Source: Paraburkholderia diazotrophica
GTDB lineage: Bacteria > Pseudomonadota > Gammaproteobacteria > Burkholderiales > Burkholderiaceae
Reading direction: 5' to 3'
Assembly: GCF_900108945.1 (NCBI RefSeq)
Contig: NZ_FNYE01000005.1
Location: forward strand, 1 to 64,000
Length of the DNA: 64,000 nucleotides
Shown here: piece after piece, positions 62,916 to 64,000 of the stretch
Position numbering within the stretch: position 1 is the stretch's first letter
How the letters are laid out: each line of letters starts with the position of its first letter
Made by a program: the position numbers and the translations under genes
The notes under the pieces: model-generated
Databases searched by the model: none
What the model was told of the DNA's origin: nothing
What the model saw: only the letters and a program-made list of their open reading frames with translations

Positions 62916-62953
62916 CTTTGCATTCAGATACAACTGTGTATTAGAATGCAAAG
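62916..62953. promoter_or_regulatory. nested palindromic operator, probable TetR site
   Basis: Outer arms CTTTGCATTC (62916-62925) and GAATGCAAAG (62944-62953) are perfect inverted repeats; inner ATACA (62928-62932) and TGTAT (62937-62941) form a second dyad. It lies 38 bp upstream of the TetR start and 163 bp before the efflux adaptor start. Confidence 0.85.
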
Positions 62954-63116
62954 CACCATCCGGATCAATGGGTGAGATTACGGACCTCGATGCGACGCGG
63001 GTTGAATGGCAGCGCTCGCAGGCCGCACGGAAGCACACTTCAAAGCACATTCAGCAGCACGTCGTCGGTAGCCTCTGGCTTGCCGTATTCGTTTGCTTCT
63101 CCAGCCCGGAGGCATC

Positions 63117-64000
63117 GTGAATCGTTCCCATCGTGGCGCGTCATCTCGCGCGCACAAGCCGTTCCGCCTCACCTCATCTACTTTGTCCGTGCCGTTGCTT
63201 CGTCATGCGAGGATCGGTGCGCTCGTCGTCGTGGGCGCACTGACGCTCGCCGCGTGCCACAACAAGGAAGCCGCCGCGCCCGCGCCACGGCCCGTGGTGG
63301 CCGTCGCCGTGCATGCGGACGGACTGCCGCTCGCGGCATCGCTGCCGGGCGAAGTGCAGGCGCGTTACTCGACGCCGCTGTCGTTCCGTATCGCCGGCAA
63401 GATCATCGAGCGCCGCGTGCGTCTTGGCGACGTCGTGCAGAACGGTCAGATCGTCGCGCGACTCGATCCCGCCGACGCGCAGAAGAATGCCGCAAGCGCC
63501 GCCGCACAGCTCGAAGCCGCGCAGCACCGGCTCGTCTATGCGAAGCAGCAGCTCGACCGCGACCGTGCGCAGGCGCACGAGAAGCTGATCGCGCAGACGC
63601 AACTGGAACAGACGGAAGACGCGTATGCGTCGGCGGCCGCACAGCGCGATCAGGCCGCGCAGCAGGCCGCGCTCGCGAAAGATCAGTTGCAATACGCGAC
63701 GCTCGCCGCCGATCACGCGGGCGTCATCACGGCCGAACAGGCGGACACGGGGCAGAACGTATCGGCGGGACAGGCCGTGTACAGCCTCGCATGGTCCGGC
63801 GACGTCGACGTGGTCTGCGACGTGCCCGAAGGCGCGCTCGCGTCGCTGCGTGCCGGGCAGGCGGCGACCGTCAAGCTGGGCGCGCTGCCCGGCCGCACGT
63901 TCAATGCGCGCGTGCGCGAACTGTCGCCCGCTGCCGATCCGCAGAGCCGCACGTATCGCGCGAAGCTCACGCTCGATCATCCGGGCCCGGACGTGCGTCT
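63117..64000 (+). CDS. RND efflux periplasmic adaptor lipoprotein (MFP/HlyD type), 3' truncated by window
   Basis: GTG start with CGGAGG 4 bases upstream; 294 codons present. A long basic lead ends in lipobox LAAC (TLAACHNKE), as in AcrA-like adaptors. Then: VVAVAVHADGLPLAASLPGEVQARYSTPLSFRIAGKIIERRVRLGD (barrel-sandwich/lipoyl start), a coiled-coil AAQHRLVYAKQQLDRDRAQAHEKLI, and YATLAADHAGVITAEQADTGQNVSAGQAVYSL as the second half of the lipoyl domain, then the beta-barrel part. It bridges an RND pump to an outer-membrane channel; the pump gene would follow past the right edge. Confidence 0.9.
   Translation, partial: MNRSHRGASSRAHKPFRLTSSTLSVPLLRHARIGALVVVGALTLAACHNKEAAAPAPRPVVAVAVHADGLPLAASLPGEVQARYSTPLSFRIAGKIIERRVRLGDVVQNGQIVARLDPADAQKNAASAAAQLEAAQHRLVYAKQQLDRDRAQAHEKLIAQTQLEQTEDAYASAAAQRDQAAQQAALAKDQLQYATLAADHAGVITAEQADTGQNVSAGQAVYSLAWSGDVDVVCDVPEGALASLRAGQAATVKLGALPGRTFNARVRELSPAADPQSRTYRAKLTLDHPGPDVR

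Overview
The window is high-GC proteobacterial chromosome, most likely from Burkholderiaceae of the Paraburkholderia/Caballeronia type. This rests on the burkholderial 5' end of a 16S rRNA gene at the left edge, on the gene content (2-ketogluconate operon with PtxS, kgtP, a DUF3022-type protein, a Burkholderia-style small porin), and on strong G/C preference at third codon positions. The genus is an inference. I see no phage, insertion sequence, CRISPR array or tRNA; it reads as a core/accessory chromosomal stretch with some local decay and repeats.

Layout. 1-550: start of an rrn operon running leftwards off the window, with a clear P1 promoter and a perfect bidirectional terminator that separates it from the next gene. 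550-7,400: surface and secreted proteins: a glycoside-hydrolase-like lipoprotein, a membrane-anchored Pro/Ala-rich protein, a PQQ-type beta-propeller lipoprotein and an Ala/Ser-rich secreted protein. 7,600-14,840: acuI-type oxidoreductase, a WREHEW-repeat secreted protein, a J-domain operon, a phytase-like secreted esterase, a Pr6Pr membrane protein overlapping a HiPIP gene, and a porin. 14,900-17,450: a decayed zone with a frameshifted and internally deleted cardiolipin synthase pseudogene and small unknown genes. 17,450-23,660: MscS channel, MFS exporter, small proteins, a family-2 glycosyltransferase and kgtP.

24,000-29,080: the prkA-yeaH-spoVR stress operon. 30,000-37,540: a hydratase and a complete ribose operon rbsB-rbsA-rbsC-rbsR-rbsK with a 14-bp perfect LacI-family operator. 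38,000-42,500: LysE, CorA, a lipoprotein preceded by a 99-bp tandem repeat array with two hairpins per unit, a FitAB-like toxin-antitoxin pair, and an orphan cydX overlapping a P-loop kinase gene. 42,600-45,440: a saccharopine-dehydrogenase-like gene with its Lrp regulator and a LysR. 45,600-48,040: envelope and unknown proteins.

48,120-53,350: the kguE-kguK-kguT-kguD-ptxS operon for 2-ketogluconate catabolism with two PtxS-like sites before kguE. 53,400-58,360: a LysR/YeiH divergent pair, a glutathione transferase and a ClcB-type chloride channel. 58,500-62,200: a C45-type hydrolase, a DUF2795 protein, an AraC regulator and a cupin. 62,250-64,000: a TetR regulator divergent from an RND efflux adaptor that runs off the right edge, with a nested palindromic operator between them.

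Sugar acid uptake (kgu), ribose uptake (rbs) and 2-oxoglutarate uptake (kgtP) suggest a soil or plant-associated heterotroph. The strongest candidates for something undescribed are the 99-bp hairpin array upstream of the lipoprotein gene, the orphan cydX/P-loop pair, and the glycosidase/propeller cluster beside the rrn operon.
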